Assembly (NCBI GenBank): GCA_016210375.1
Contig: JACQUH010000179.1
Span: 1-8,815, forward strand
Origin: Chloroflexota bacterium
GTDB lineage: Bacteria > Chloroflexota > Dehalococcoidia > Lucifugimonadales > JACPCL1
Direction: 5' to 3'
DNA: 8,815 nt
Made by a program: the position numbers and the translations under genes
The notes under the pieces: model-generated
The model's input: the letters and a program-made list of their open reading frames with translations, nothing else
Told to the model about the DNA's origin: nothing
The model's database searches: none
Shown here: positions 1 to 6,233 of the stretch, one piece after another
Layout of the letters: each line of letters starts with the position of its first letter
Position numbering within the stretch: the stretch's first letter is position 1

Positions 1-8
1 GACCCTAG

Positions 9-53
9 ATGTGAATATCTGGGCACGGCGGAGCCGTGCCCAGATATTCACAT
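9..53. repeat. Long perfect hairpin repeat (copy H1)
   Basis: Arms 9-29 and 33-53 are perfectly complementary over 21 bp around a 3-nt GGA loop. The inner part of the stem reads CTGGGCACGGC. It lies directly before a CT-rich hairpin at 63-87, the same pairing seen around 3513-3590. There is no T-tract after it, so it is not a typical intrinsic terminator. Two other hairpins of the same build but different stem sequence occur at 3513-3551 and 6605-6645. The class (short intergenic perfect palindromes) is seen directly. Its function is unknown. Confidence 0.85.
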
Positions 54-62
54 GGACAACAT

Positions 63-108
63 CCCCCTCTCCGTCGCGGAGAGGGGGACCAGAGGAGGAG
101 AGGTCAGA
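63..108 (+). repeat. CT-rich hairpin repeat with AGGTCAGA tail (copy 1)
   Basis: CCCCCTCTCCG (63-73) pairs with CGGAGAGGGGG (77-87) over a TCG loop, and the tail ACCAGAGGAGGAGAGGTCAGA follows to 108. Copies 4 (3563-3610) and 5 (7645-7690) have the same order of hairpin, CCAGAGG-like spacer and AGGTCAGA. Hairpins of this general type, C/T-rich stem followed by a GGGG(T/A)(T/G)AGGTC tail, are common dispersed repeats in several bacterial phyla. No coding content: the short open frame across this stretch is built from repeat sequence. Confidence 0.8.
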
Positions 109-177
109 ACCGCGGGAGCACAAATATTTAGCCGGGGTTTGCCGTTTACACCAAGCTTGCCAGGGCAAAGTAAAAGC

Positions 178-194
178 GGCAGGTATATACTGCC
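178..194 (-). terminator. Weak candidate terminator of the secreted-protein gene
   Basis: Read on the minus strand, GGCAG and CTGCC form a 5-bp stem around a 7-nt AT-rich loop, followed by GCTTTTACTTT. It lies about 50 nt past the stop codon of the minus-strand gene ending at 246. The stem is short and the T-run is interrupted, so this is only a possible terminator. Confidence 0.3.
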
Positions 195-245
195 CCCTCA
201 GTTATGTTACTTCATCATCGTCCCGGTATGATTAGGCCACTGCTT

Positions 246-809
246 TTACTGTGTCCAAGTGGCTAACCCACTGTCGGGGGCAAAGTCCACATAGGCCGCA
301 GAGGCCCCGGGCCGAGTAGATGCATTCCATCCAAAGCTAGAGGGATTGCCGAGCATTCCTAGCTGTGGAAACACCTTCACCGTCCGACCATCAATGCTGA
401 AGGGGATTGGTGTAATAATTGGAGCGTGGCCTGTTAAAATGGGTGTCCTGTCTACCACTTGTCCGACAAATGCACCGCCGATCCACCGCACGCGGATGAC
501 ATATTCATTGTAAAGACCGCCGGGGGACGTCGCTGGGTTCGTGTCCAGATGAAAAGGCCAGATTAGGTCCAGTTCCGAGGGTTTCTCGGGTACTGGGCCC
601 GCGAGCTCCATCATGAAGAATAGGCTTCCTTTCCCCTGCTGCTCTGTGACCTTAGCGTTAACGACGTCCAGATAAGGCGCAGGCGAGGCTGAGTCTCCTG
701 TGGGGTCATGGATCACGCTGCTCGCAGCGTCTGCCGTAGAGATGAACATCACAGCAAGCAGAAGTATTGGCAGCACGAGCACCAGTGAATATTTCATCGT
801 CTTCTTCAT
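246..809 (-). CDS. Small secreted protein of unknown function
   Basis: The product is a 187-residue predicted exported protein. Residues 1-28 form a typical Sec signal peptide: MKKTMKY basic start, a hydrophobic core LVLVLPILLLAVMFI, and an ADA cleavage site after residue 28. The mature part (about 159 residues) begins with a DPTGD motif (35-39) and YLDVVNAKV (46-54). That pattern recalls beta-sandwich extracellular modules in which an acidic DxxGD segment precedes a strand describing 'D(V/I)..A.V', but I cannot assign a family. There is no other membrane segment, no cysteine in the mature chain and no lipobox. The start is supported by AAGGAGAG at 817-824, 7 nt before the ATG, and the stop is TAA at 246-248. 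It is a single-gene unit with its own promoter at 892-921. The short length suggests one secreted domain, possibly binding. No enzymatic motif was seen. Confidence 0.8.
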   Translation of the reverse strand: MKKTMKYSLVLVLPILLLAVMFISTADAASSVIHDPTGDSASPAPYLDVVNAKVTEQQGKGSLFFMMELAGPVPEKPSELDLIWPFHLDTNPATSPGGLYNEYVIRVRWIGGAFVGQVVDRTPILTGHAPIITPIPFSIDGRTVKVFPQLGMLGNPSSFGWNASTRPGASAAYVDFAPDSGLATWTQ

Positions 810-891
810 AGTTCAACTCTCCTTAAACAGAATTCCCAGTCCGGGATTGCCTATTTCAGCCGGTCCTGGTCTAGTGCGATGGCACCAAAGG

Positions 892-921
892 ATAGTATTC
901 CCTCCCCCATAAGTTTGTCAA
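892..921 (-). promoter_or_regulatory. Sigma70-like promoter of the secreted-protein gene
   Basis: On the minus strand a perfect -35 TTGACA (916-921) is followed after 18 bp by -10 TACTAT (892-897, 4 of 6 consensus bases). The predicted transcript would start near 885 and have a leader of about 75 nt before the ATG at 809. The -35 lies in GATGGTTGACAAAC, which resembles the recurring motif ATGGTCATTGACA described in the findings, with a 2-nt deletion. Confidence 0.5.
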
Positions 922-1014
922 CCATCTTTTCCACGGTCCTCAGGTGCGGTTTCCCCCTTCCCCAGCCTATGCCAGTATCATCCATCGTCGTTCAGAACCG
1001 CGGTGGGCTACGGA

Positions 1015-1269
1015 GCCCCTTGTCCCGCAAGGACAGGAAAACGGGATGCTCCCGGTAGGTCTCCACCAGGGAGGCCTTGCGTGAATTGCCACATGGGGCG
1101 GGCAAGAAGCCGCTGGGGTAGACCTCGCCGATGTGGGAGATGAAGCAGATGCCGTTGCCATCGTTGGAGGAGGGCAGCGAGTCTCTCCTCTCCAGGTCGC
1201 CGCCGGAGCGTTGCAGGGGCACCCGGCGGTAGTGCTGGCCCAGGGTGGTCTTCAAGGGGAAAGAGGCCC
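1015..1269 (-). pseudogene. Relic fragment of the AhbD-like radical SAM/SPASM gene
   Basis: These 255 bp align without a gap to 3818-4072, inside the intact radical SAM gene, at a constant offset of 2803. I count 19 mismatches by eye, about 93% identity. The fragment corresponds to about residues 231-315 of the intact protein, from ASFPLKTTLGQHYRR to FLSLRDKG. It contains only the first two SPASM cysteines (in GICFISH and PCGN). The radical SAM core with CX3CX2C upstream and the terminal CX2CX5CX2C cluster downstream are both absent, so it cannot encode a working enzyme. The frame is still open, with about 7-8 amino-acid changes. Six of the mismatches cluster at 1074-1084. It lies between two unrelated genes, with its right end about 10 bp before the -35 box of the hydrolase promoter. 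The larger open frame that includes it has no homologous sequence outside these limits and is not a gene. Confidence 0.85.
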
Positions 1270-1279
1270 CCAGCGTGGC

Positions 1280-1308
1280 TTTACCCTTCTCCCGACGGAT
1301 GCTATAGT
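1280..1308 (+). promoter_or_regulatory. Sigma70-like promoter of the CocE-type hydrolase gene
   Basis: TTTACC (1280-1285, 4 of 6 matches to TTGACA) is separated by 17 bp from TATAGT (1303-1308, 5 of 6 matches to TATAAT). Transcription would begin near 1315, leaving a short leader of about 26 nt that carries GGAGG at 1330-1334. The relic of the radical SAM gene ends at 1269, just upstream, so the duplication boundary abuts this promoter. Confidence 0.5.
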
Positions 1309-1340
1309 GTCGGCGCATTCTATGGACGTGGAGGCGCGCT

Positions 1341-3227
1341 ATGCCCCTTTCCCGGCCAGAGTACGAGGTGTTTGTGATGGAAGACGTCTTGATACCCATG
1401 CGGGACGGCGTCCGCATGGCAACGGACGTCTATCGCCCGGCCCAAAACGGGCGGCTGTTGGAAGAGCCGCTGCCCATCGTCCTGGTGCGCACACCGTACA
1501 ATAAACGAGCCTTCGTCCCAGGGGAAAGCATTGCTCAATACATGGCCAGGCGAGGATATATCTTTGCCTTCCAGGACTGCCGGGGCTGTTTCAGCTCGGA
1601 AGGGGAGATGGATTTCCTGTGGCAGGAGGGGCCGGACGGCTACGACACGGTGGAGTGGCTGGCAAGGCAGTCCTGGAGCAACGGCAAGATAGGCACCATG
1701 GGCACCTCCTACGCGGCTTGGACACAGAATGCCCTGGCGGTGCTGAACCCGCCCCATCTGACCTGCATGTGGGTGAACGAAGGGGCCTCCAACGGCTACA
1801 CCAGCGCCTTGCGCCACGGCGGCGCGCTGGAGTTGCGCTTCCTGACGTGGCTCTACTGGCACGCCGCCATCAACACGAACGCGGGGCTGAAGAGGGACCC
1901 GGCAGTGGACAGGGCCCTGAACAGCGTGGACACCCGAGACCTGCTGAACAACCTGCCTATTCGTCCCGGTCAGACCGCCCTGGCTCTGGCCCCCAGCTAC
2001 GAGAGGCGGGCAATAGACCTTCAGACCGAGGGGGACTACAGCGAGCTATGGATGGACCCCAGCATCAACTTCCAGCTCTACTGGGATACGTGGCCCGACG
2101 TGCCCATCGTCTTCTCCAGCGCCTGGTACGACTCCTACACCCGGGCCAACCTGGCGAACTACGTGGCCCTGAGCCAGCGCAAGAAGGGGCCGATTCGCCT
2201 GATCATGGGCCCCTGGACTCACGGCACACCCTCTATGGGTGTGAGCTTCTCCGGCGGCATAGACATGGGGCAGCAGGCTGTTTTCAGCTACAACGAGGAA
2301 CATCTGCGGTGGTTTGACCGGTGGCTAAAGGGTGTGGACTCCGGGGTTGACGGGGATCCACCTGTGCGCATCTTCGTCATGGGCAAAGGCGATGGCCGCA
2401 GGAACCTGGAGGGGCGGCTAAACCACGGCGGCCACTGGCGAACAGAGAAAGAGTGGCCTCTATCTCGGGCGGCGGCGACAAGCTACTACCTGCACGGCAA
2501 TGGCAGCCTTCAGAACCACCCGCCCAGGGAGCGGGACAGTTCCACCACGTACCGGTTTGACCCCAAGGACCCGGCACCGACAATCGGAGGCAACGTGTCG
2601 TCGCTGGCGACGGTGCGGCCAGCGCCTCCGTACATTGCGGACCCCAGGGTGCTGCCTCAGGCGGCGCGGGTGGAGCAGATCGTCGCAGCAGGGGGGTGGG
2701 ACCAGCGCGAAAGGCCAGACGTATTCGGGGCCAAGCCGCCGTACAACATACTCCTTTCGGCAAGACAGGATGTCCTGGTGTTTCAGACAGCCGCCCTAAG
2801 CAAGGATACCGAGGTCACTGGCCCCATTGAGGTGAAGCTATGGGTGTCCTCAGACGCGCCGGATACGGACTTCACTGCCAAGCTGATTGACGTATACCCT
2901 TCCAGCATGGACTACCCCCAGGGGTATGCGCTGAACATATCGGATAGCATCTACCGGATGCGCTACCGGGACTCCTGGGAAAAGCCAGAGATGATGAAGC
3001 CTGGGGAGACGTACGCCGTCACCATCACGCTGTACCCGACATCAAACGTTTTCGCGAGGGGGCACCGGATACGGCTGGACATATCCAGCTCCAACTTCCC
3101 GCGCTTTGACGTGAACCCCAACACTGGCGAGCCTCTGGGCAAGCACCGGAGCACCCGGGTGGCCATGAACACGGTGCACCACGATGGGCAACATCCGTCG
3201 CAGGTGGCGCTGCCAGTAGTGGAGTAG
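1341..3227 (+). CDS. CocE/NonD-family serine hydrolase (X-Pro dipeptidyl-peptidase/cocaine esterase type)
   Basis: A 628-residue alpha/beta hydrolase that cleaves acyl ester or amide bonds; the substrate cannot be read from the sequence. It follows the family layout: N-terminal alpha/beta-hydrolase fold with a helical cap (about 10-320), then the X-Pro dipeptidyl-peptidase C-terminal beta-jelly-roll (about 440-625, containing DTDFTAKLIDVYP and HRIRLDISSSNFPRFD). The likely nucleophile is Ser123 in GTSYAAW, the acid is Asp264 in AWYDSY and the base is His294 in GPWTHG. Their spacing closely matches the cocaine esterase triad (Ser117, Asp259, His287). Tyr53 in RTPYNK would be the oxyanion-hole tyrosine. 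GTSYAAW replaces the more usual GxSYxG, a small change just after the nucleophile. There is no signal peptide or membrane segment, so it is probably cytoplasmic. The start at 1341 has GGAGG 6 nt upstream; a second Met 12 codons later is less well placed. It is monocistronic. Confidence 0.93.
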   Translation: MPLSRPEYEVFVMEDVLIPMRDGVRMATDVYRPAQNGRLLEEPLPIVLVRTPYNKRAFVPGESIAQYMARRGYIFAFQDCRGCFSSEGEMDFLWQEGPDGYDTVEWLARQSWSNGKIGTMGTSYAAWTQNALAVLNPPHLTCMWVNEGASNGYTSALRHGGALELRFLTWLYWHAAINTNAGLKRDPAVDRALNSVDTRDLLNNLPIRPGQTALALAPSYERRAIDLQTEGDYSELWMDPSINFQLYWDTWPDVPIVFSSAWYDSYTRANLANYVALSQRKKGPIRLIMGPWTHGTPSMGVSFSGGIDMGQQAVFSYNEEHLRWFDRWLKGVDSGVDGDPPVRIFVMGKGDGRRNLEGRLNHGGHWRTEKEWPLSRAAATSYYLHGNGSLQNHPPRERDSSTTYRFDPKDPAPTIGGNVSSLATVRPAPPYIADPRVLPQAARVEQIVAAGGWDQRERPDVFGAKPPYNILLSARQDVLVFQTAALSKDTEVTGPIEVKLWVSSDAPDTDFTAKLIDVYPSSMDYPQGYALNISDSIYRMRYRDSWEKPEMMKPGETYAVTITLYPTSNVFARGHRIRLDISSSNFPRFDVNPNTGEPLGKHRSTRVAMNTVHHDGQHPSQVALPVVE

Positions 3228-3230
3228 GGA

Positions 3231-3356
3231 GTAAGGTAGCCAGCCTGCTCCTGGGGGCCGTCGCGGTGCAGCTCGTGCGGCGCGGGTTTGTCTAGGTGCT
3301 GGGGGGATAGAGGGGGAAAGAGAGAGACCACAGGCGAGCCCGTGAAGCTACCTTAC
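3231..3356. repeat. 10-bp inverted repeat enclosing about 106 bp after the hydrolase gene
   Basis: GTAAGGTAGC (3231-3240) and GCTACCTTAC (3347-3356) are perfect inverted copies. The left copy begins 4 nt after the hydrolase stop codon. The enclosed sequence is G-rich with no convincing gene. It could be a small non-autonomous element or chance; I see no target duplication. Confidence 0.45.
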
Positions 3357-3364
3357 AACTCCCC

Positions 3365-3392
3365 TTGGCGCCGCCCTCTGATGGTCTGTAAC
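3365..3392 (+). repeat. Diverged partial copy of repeat R1
   Basis: TTGGC...TAAC at 3365-3392 matches 8750-8777 at 23 of 28 positions without a gap. As in the other R1 copies, a CT-rich hairpin follows (3419-3441). The core here is ATGGTCTGTAACC (3381-3393), which also occurs exactly on the minus strand at 6073-6085. Confidence 0.55.
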
Positions 3393-3418
3393 CAATCAGA
3401 CGGACAATCGCCGTTTCT

Positions 3419-3455
3419 CCCCTTCCCTCCCAGGGAAGGGGACGGGGGTTAGGTT
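3419..3455 (+). repeat. CT-rich hairpin repeat (copy 2)
   Basis: CCCCTTCCCT (3419-3428) pairs with AGGGAAGGGG (3432-3441) over a CCC loop, followed by ACGGGGGTTAGGTT. It has the same hairpin and GGGGGTTAGGT tail as copy 4. This is the first of three such hairpins within 170 bp of the gap between the hydrolase and the radical SAM operon. Confidence 0.75.
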
Positions 3456-3467
3456 CAACCTCTCTTC

Positions 3468-3506
3468 CTCTCGTCCCCCTCTCCTAAAGGGTGAGGGGGA
3501 CGAGAG
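3468..3506. repeat. CT-rich hairpin repeat (copy 3)
   Basis: CTCTCGTCCCCCTCTCC on the left pairs with GGTGAGGGGGACGAGAG on the right, with one mismatch and a G-T pair near the loop. The stem is about 18 bp, longer than in the other CT copies, because it continues outward through CTCTCGT. Six bases after it (3513) begins the long hairpin H2. Confidence 0.75.
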
Positions 3507-3512
3507 ACTAGG

Positions 3513-3551
3513 GAATCGGTGTGATGCGGCAGAGCCGCATCACACCGATTC
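3513..3551. repeat. Long perfect hairpin repeat (copy H2)
   Basis: GAATCGGTGTGATGCGGC (3513-3530) is perfectly complementary to 3534-3551 around an AGA loop, an 18-bp stem. It is flanked by CT-rich hairpins on both sides. The stem sequence differs from H1 (9-53), but build, loop size and neighbour are the same: GGC-GGA-GCC versus GGC-AGA-GCC at the tip. Confidence 0.85.
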
Positions 3552-3562
3552 AAACCTATCTT

Positions 3563-3610
3563 CTCCCCCTTCCCGTATGGGAAGGGGGAGCCAGAGGGGG
3601 TTAGGTCAGA
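3563..3610 (+). repeat. CT-rich hairpin repeat with TTAGGTCAGA tail (copy 4)
   Basis: CTCCCCCTTCCC (3563-3574) pairs perfectly with 3579-3590 over a GTAT loop. The tail CCAGAGGGGGTTAGGTCAGA (3591-3610) belongs both to this unit and to the end of the R1 copy at 3594-3684, showing that hairpin and R1 body travel as one module. Confidence 0.8.
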
Positions 3611-3684
3611 CCCCCAGGGGCAGATTATTTTGTCAACGACCAACAGGCTGGGGTGGCAAAAGCCATTTTGAGATAGTTTCTCAG
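3594..3684 (-). repeat. Dispersed repeat R1 (copy a), 91 bp
   Basis: Read on the minus strand from 3684 to 3594, this aligns without a gap over 91 nt to 8725-8815 on the plus strand, with 69 matches by my count (about 76%). The most conserved parts are AACTATCTCAAAA near the start and GACCTAACCCCCTC at the end. It begins exactly at the stop codon of the AhbD-like gene (TGA, 3681-3683) and so may form its 3' untranslated region. The two copies are in opposite orientation. Confidence 0.75.
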
Positions 3685-4760
3685 CCCTTCCACGCTGGCG
3701 GCACGAAGGCACAGGTCGGGTCCGCCGCCAGGTAGTCGCCCGTCAGGCCATAGGCCCTGGCCCGGCAACCACCGCAAGCGGCGTTGAAGGGGCACACGCC
3801 ACACTTGCCCTTGAGCTGCCCCTTGTCCCGCAAGGACAGGAAGACGGGATGCTCCCGGTAGGTGGCCACCAGGGAGACGTTACGGACATTGCCACAAGGG
3901 ACGGGCAAGAAGCCGCTGGGGTAGACCTCGCCGATGTGGGAGATGAAGCAGATGCCGTTGCCATCGTTGGAGGAGGGCAGAGAGTCTATTCTCTCCAGGT
4001 CGCCGCCGGAGCGTTGCAGGGTCACCCGGCGATAGTGCTGGCCCAGGGTGGTCTTCAATGGAAAGGAGGCCCGCAAGGAGAGGTCATACAGCCAGTTGAA
4101 CACCTCTTCGTGCTCCTGGGGCGAGAGCATCTCCTGGGCAGACGCCCGTCCCGTGGGCACCAGGAAGAAGAGATCCCACAGGATGACGCCCGTTCTGGCC
4201 ATGATCTCTGCCAACTCCGGAAGCTGGGCGAGGTTCCAGCGGCTCACCGTGGTGTTTAGCTGGACGGTGAGGCCGGCCTCCTGGGCCATGGCGATGGACT
4301 CCAGGGTGCGGTCAAACGAGCCGGCTACGCCCCGAAAGCCATCGTGCACCTGGGGCGTGGCGCCGTCCAGGCTGAAGGAGATGTGCCGCACGCCGGCCCG
4401 GTAGGCGCGCCCCAGGTTCGTGGCGGTGACCAGGGCGGTCACGCTGGGGGAGAGGGAGGTGCGCAGGCCGTGGTCCACGGCGCAGCCCGCCACTTCAAAG
4501 AGGTCCCGGCGCATCAAAGGATCGCCGCCGGAAATAACCAGGATGGGTTTGGGCTGGAAGCGGCCCAGCTCCTCCACCACGGCGAAACACTCCCGGGTCG
4601 TCAGCTCCAGGGGGTGTCGCTTGGGCTGGGCCTGGGCCCGGCAATGGCGGCAGGCCAGGGCGCAGGCCTTGGTGATCTCCCAGAAGGCCACCACCGGGGC
4701 GGCCCTGTAGTTGAGGGCGACGGCCCCGGGATGGCTTCCCACCCGAGTGGTGCTAGTCAT
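3681..4760 (-). CDS. Radical SAM/SPASM protein, AhbD-like (heme b synthase or TIGR04053-type relative)
   Basis: A 359-residue radical SAM enzyme. The core (about 25-230) has the [4Fe-4S] motif CX3CX2C at Cys33, Cys37, Cys40 (KACALACRHC) and the SAM-binding GGDP at 78-81. The C-terminal SPASM region has Cys271 (GICFISHIGEVYPSG), Cys289 (PCGN), the run CX2CX5CX2C at Cys320/323/329/332 (followed by RARAYG) and Cys350, enough for auxiliary clusters. This pattern fits AhbD, which decarboxylates the two propionates of Fe-coproporphyrin III to give heme b. Segments such as CRAQAQPKRHP and YPSGFLP look closer to the related TIGR04053-type family. Pairing with an AhbC-type gene favours heme synthesis, by inference. 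I chose ATG 4760 over ATG 4793: GGGGGAGG lies 6 nt upstream, and the overlap with the upstream gene shrinks from 41 to 8 nt. A 255-bp relic of this gene lies at 1015-1269. Confidence 0.87.
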   Translation of the reverse strand: MTSTTRVGSHPGAVALNYRAAPVVAFWEITKACALACRHCRAQAQPKRHPLELTTRECFAVVEELGRFQPKPILVISGGDPLMRRDLFEVAGCAVDHGLRTSLSPSVTALVTATNLGRAYRAGVRHISFSLDGATPQVHDGFRGVAGSFDRTLESIAMAQEAGLTVQLNTTVSRWNLAQLPELAEIMARTGVILWDLFFLVPTGRASAQEMLSPQEHEEVFNWLYDLSLRASFPLKTTLGQHYRRVTLQRSGGDLERIDSLPSSNDGNGICFISHIGEVYPSGFLPVPCGNVRNVSLVATYREHPVFLSLRDKGQLKGKCGVCPFNAACGGCRARAYGLTGDYLAADPTCAFVPPAWKG

Positions 4761-5955
4761 GGAGGGCCTCCCCCACGCGGCGGAGCTCGGCATCGCTCAT
4801 GTAGCAGCACGGGTCTGGGGCCCAGGGATCGCCGGTGGCGGTCTCTGCCCGCACGCGCAGGTTGCCGTTGCACAGGCGCAAGGCAGGACAGGAGGCGCAC
4901 CGTCCTTTGAGGGGCCGGGGCTTGGCCTTCAGCCCCGCCATGATGGGGTCCGAGGTGTCCTCCCAGATGGCACCGAAGGAACGGTCCTTGACGTTGCCAA
5001 AGGAGCGGTGGTGGGAGAACTGGTCGGCGTGCACGTCCCCCTTGGGGCCGACGGCGCTAATGCCCACACCGGAGGCGTTGCCCCCGTTGCGCAGGAGCAG
5101 GGGCATCGCCGTGGGCAGCAATTGGGGACGCTTTCCCATCACCTGGAGCAGCAGGTAGGCGGCGTCGGTGTGGTTGTCCACCGTGAGCACCTCGGTGTCC
5201 AGGCCCCGCTGGTGAAGGCGTTCAGTCCGCTCCAGGCACAGGTCCAGGGCATCGCGAGTCTCCTCGGCGGTCAGGTGGGCGCGGTCCATGATGCGGGCGC
5301 CTCGGCCAGCGTAGGCCAGGTGGTAGATGCAGAAGCGAGGGATGCGCTCCCTCTCCACCAGGTCAAAGATCTCGCCCAGGGAGGAGTAGTTGTAGCCTGT
5401 GAGGGTAAAGCGGAGGCTCACCCGGAAGCCCTCGGCCAGGGAGTTGCGGATGCCCTCCAGGGCCTGGGCGAAGGCGCCCCTGGCACCACGGAACTTATCG
5501 TTGATGGCCTCGGGCCCGTCAATGGAGATGCCGACGTAGGCAAGGCCGGCCTCGCGCAGCTCCCGGGCCACCTGGCGCGTGATGAGCGTGCCGTTGGTGG
5601 AGAGGCCAGGGCGCAGCCCCTTAGAGGAGGCGTACCGCAGGAGGGGGTAGAGGTCTGGGCGGCTCATAGGCTCGCCGCCGGAAATGAGAAGCATTGGGGT
5701 GGTGTACTCCGCGATCTGGTCCAGGAGCTGCATCCCCTGCCGGGTATCCAGCTCCCCTGGCTCAGGCTTGTCCAGGGCGGCGATGTAGCAGTGGACGCAG
5801 TGGAGGTTGCAGCGCCGGGTGGAGTTCCACACCACCACGGGCCGCTGGTGCACACCGAACTGGGGAGAGGTGCTGCCCTGGTGGGCCCTGTCCCCATAGC
5901 GGATGTGGTCCCCGGGGGTTGTGACCCCACACCACAGGCGGGTTATATTCAGCAT
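4753..5955 (-). CDS. ahbC: Radical SAM protein of the AhbC/NirJ family, probable 12,18-didecarboxysiroheme deacetylase
   Basis: A 400-residue enzyme. AhbC removes the two acetate side chains of 12,18-didecarboxysiroheme to give Fe-coproporphyrin III in the siroheme-dependent heme pathway; NirJ does a related step for heme d1. The N-terminus MLNITRLWCG...GDHIRYG is typical of the family. The radical SAM motif is Cys49, Cys53, Cys56 (TRRCNLHCVHCY), and GGEP lies at 93-96. Family-specific segments follow: FRGARGAFAQALEGIRN, RFTLT, YHLAYAGRG, LTVDNHTDAAY and RNGGNASGVGI. The second cluster site is CX2CX5CX20C (Cys353, 356, 362, 383) within LKGRCASCPALRLCNGNLRVRA...DPCCYMSDAE. Length is normal for AhbC. 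AAGGAGG at 5960-5966 supports the start. It is the first gene of a two-gene operon and overlaps the next gene by 8 nt (ATGACTAG). The upstream enzymes AhbA/AhbB are not in this window, so AhbC versus NirJ is decided on sequence feel only. Confidence 0.85.
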   Translation of the reverse strand: MLNITRLWCGVTTPGDHIRYGDRAHQGSTSPQFGVHQRPVVVWNSTRRCNLHCVHCYIAALDKPEPGELDTRQGMQLLDQIAEYTTPMLLISGGEPMSRPDLYPLLRYASSKGLRPGLSTNGTLITRQVARELREAGLAYVGISIDGPEAINDKFRGARGAFAQALEGIRNSLAEGFRVSLRFTLTGYNYSSLGEIFDLVERERIPRFCIYHLAYAGRGARIMDRAHLTAEETRDALDLCLERTERLHQRGLDTEVLTVDNHTDAAYLLLQVMGKRPQLLPTAMPLLLRNGGNASGVGISAVGPKGDVHADQFSHHRSFGNVKDRSFGAIWEDTSDPIMAGLKAKPRPLKGRCASCPALRLCNGNLRVRAETATGDPWAPDPCCYMSDAELRRVGEALHD

Positions 5956-6061
5956 GTCGCCTCCTTATGTGAGACCTGGGCCGTATCCCCTCCCCCTTGG
6001 TGTTGACGCACCCCTCTCGGCGCTCGTGCAACCGCCTCCATCTAGTAGCATCGGGCACACC

Positions 6062-6083
6062 AGTTACAAACCGGTTACAGACC
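6062..6083 (-). promoter_or_regulatory. Tandem 11-bp repeat just downstream of the ahbC promoter (possible operator)
   Basis: On the minus strand GGTCTGTAACC and GGTTTGTAACT stand head to tail, with 9 of 11 bases alike and a period of 11 bp, close to one helical turn. They would lie at about +10 to +31 of the predicted transcript. This could be a binding site for a regulator of the operon. The first unit is also part of the dispersed motif ATGGTCTGTAACC, so it may instead be repeat debris. Confidence 0.35.
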
Positions 6084-6098
6084 ATAAAGGACATCACT

Positions 6099-6127
6099 AT
6101 CATACTATAGCCGAATTAACCTGTCAT
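6099..6127 (-). promoter_or_regulatory. Sigma70-like promoter of the radical SAM operon
   Basis: On the minus strand ATGACA (6122-6127, 5 of 6 matches to TTGACA) is followed after 17 bp by TATGAT (6099-6104, 5 of 6 matches to TATAAT). Predicted start is near 6092, giving a leader of about 137 nt before ahbC. The leader contains the tandem 11-bp repeat at 6062-6083. No riboswitch-like fold was recognised in it. Confidence 0.55.
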
Positions 6128-6233
6128 TTGCCATCAGCCCCTTGCCGCAGTTCGGGTTGGGTGCGCTTTGTAGCGGTGGGCTGGATCCCCCGACTGAAGT
6201 CGGGGGTTAGGCGAACCGCAATCCTGGCACTTA

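Noticed and set aside
11..235. Small plus-strand frame at the left edge
   Set aside because: It is made of the H1 hairpin and CT-rich repeat sequence and has no ribosome binding site.
992..1417. 141-codon minus-strand frame taken as a complete small gene
   Set aside because: Only the part over 1015-1269 has homology, to an internal piece of the radical SAM gene. The upstream part is antisense to the start of the hydrolase gene, so it is a relic and not a gene.
3419..3590. A possible CRISPR array, because several similar hairpins are closely spaced
   Set aside because: The units differ in sequence and length, the intervals are irregular (about 6-40 bp), and there are no identical direct repeats or cas genes.
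3455..3712. 85-codon minus-strand frame between the hydrolase and radical SAM genes
   Set aside because: It is composed of CT-rich hairpins, H2 and R1 repeat sequence and overlaps the end of the radical SAM gene in another frame.
4711..6006. 431-codon open frame on the plus strand opposite ahbC
   Set aside because: It is an antisense shadow: the minus strand carries family-specific AhbC motifs throughout, while this frame is rich in Gly/Val/Ala/His with no recognisable domain, as is usual for reverse frames of GC-rich genes.
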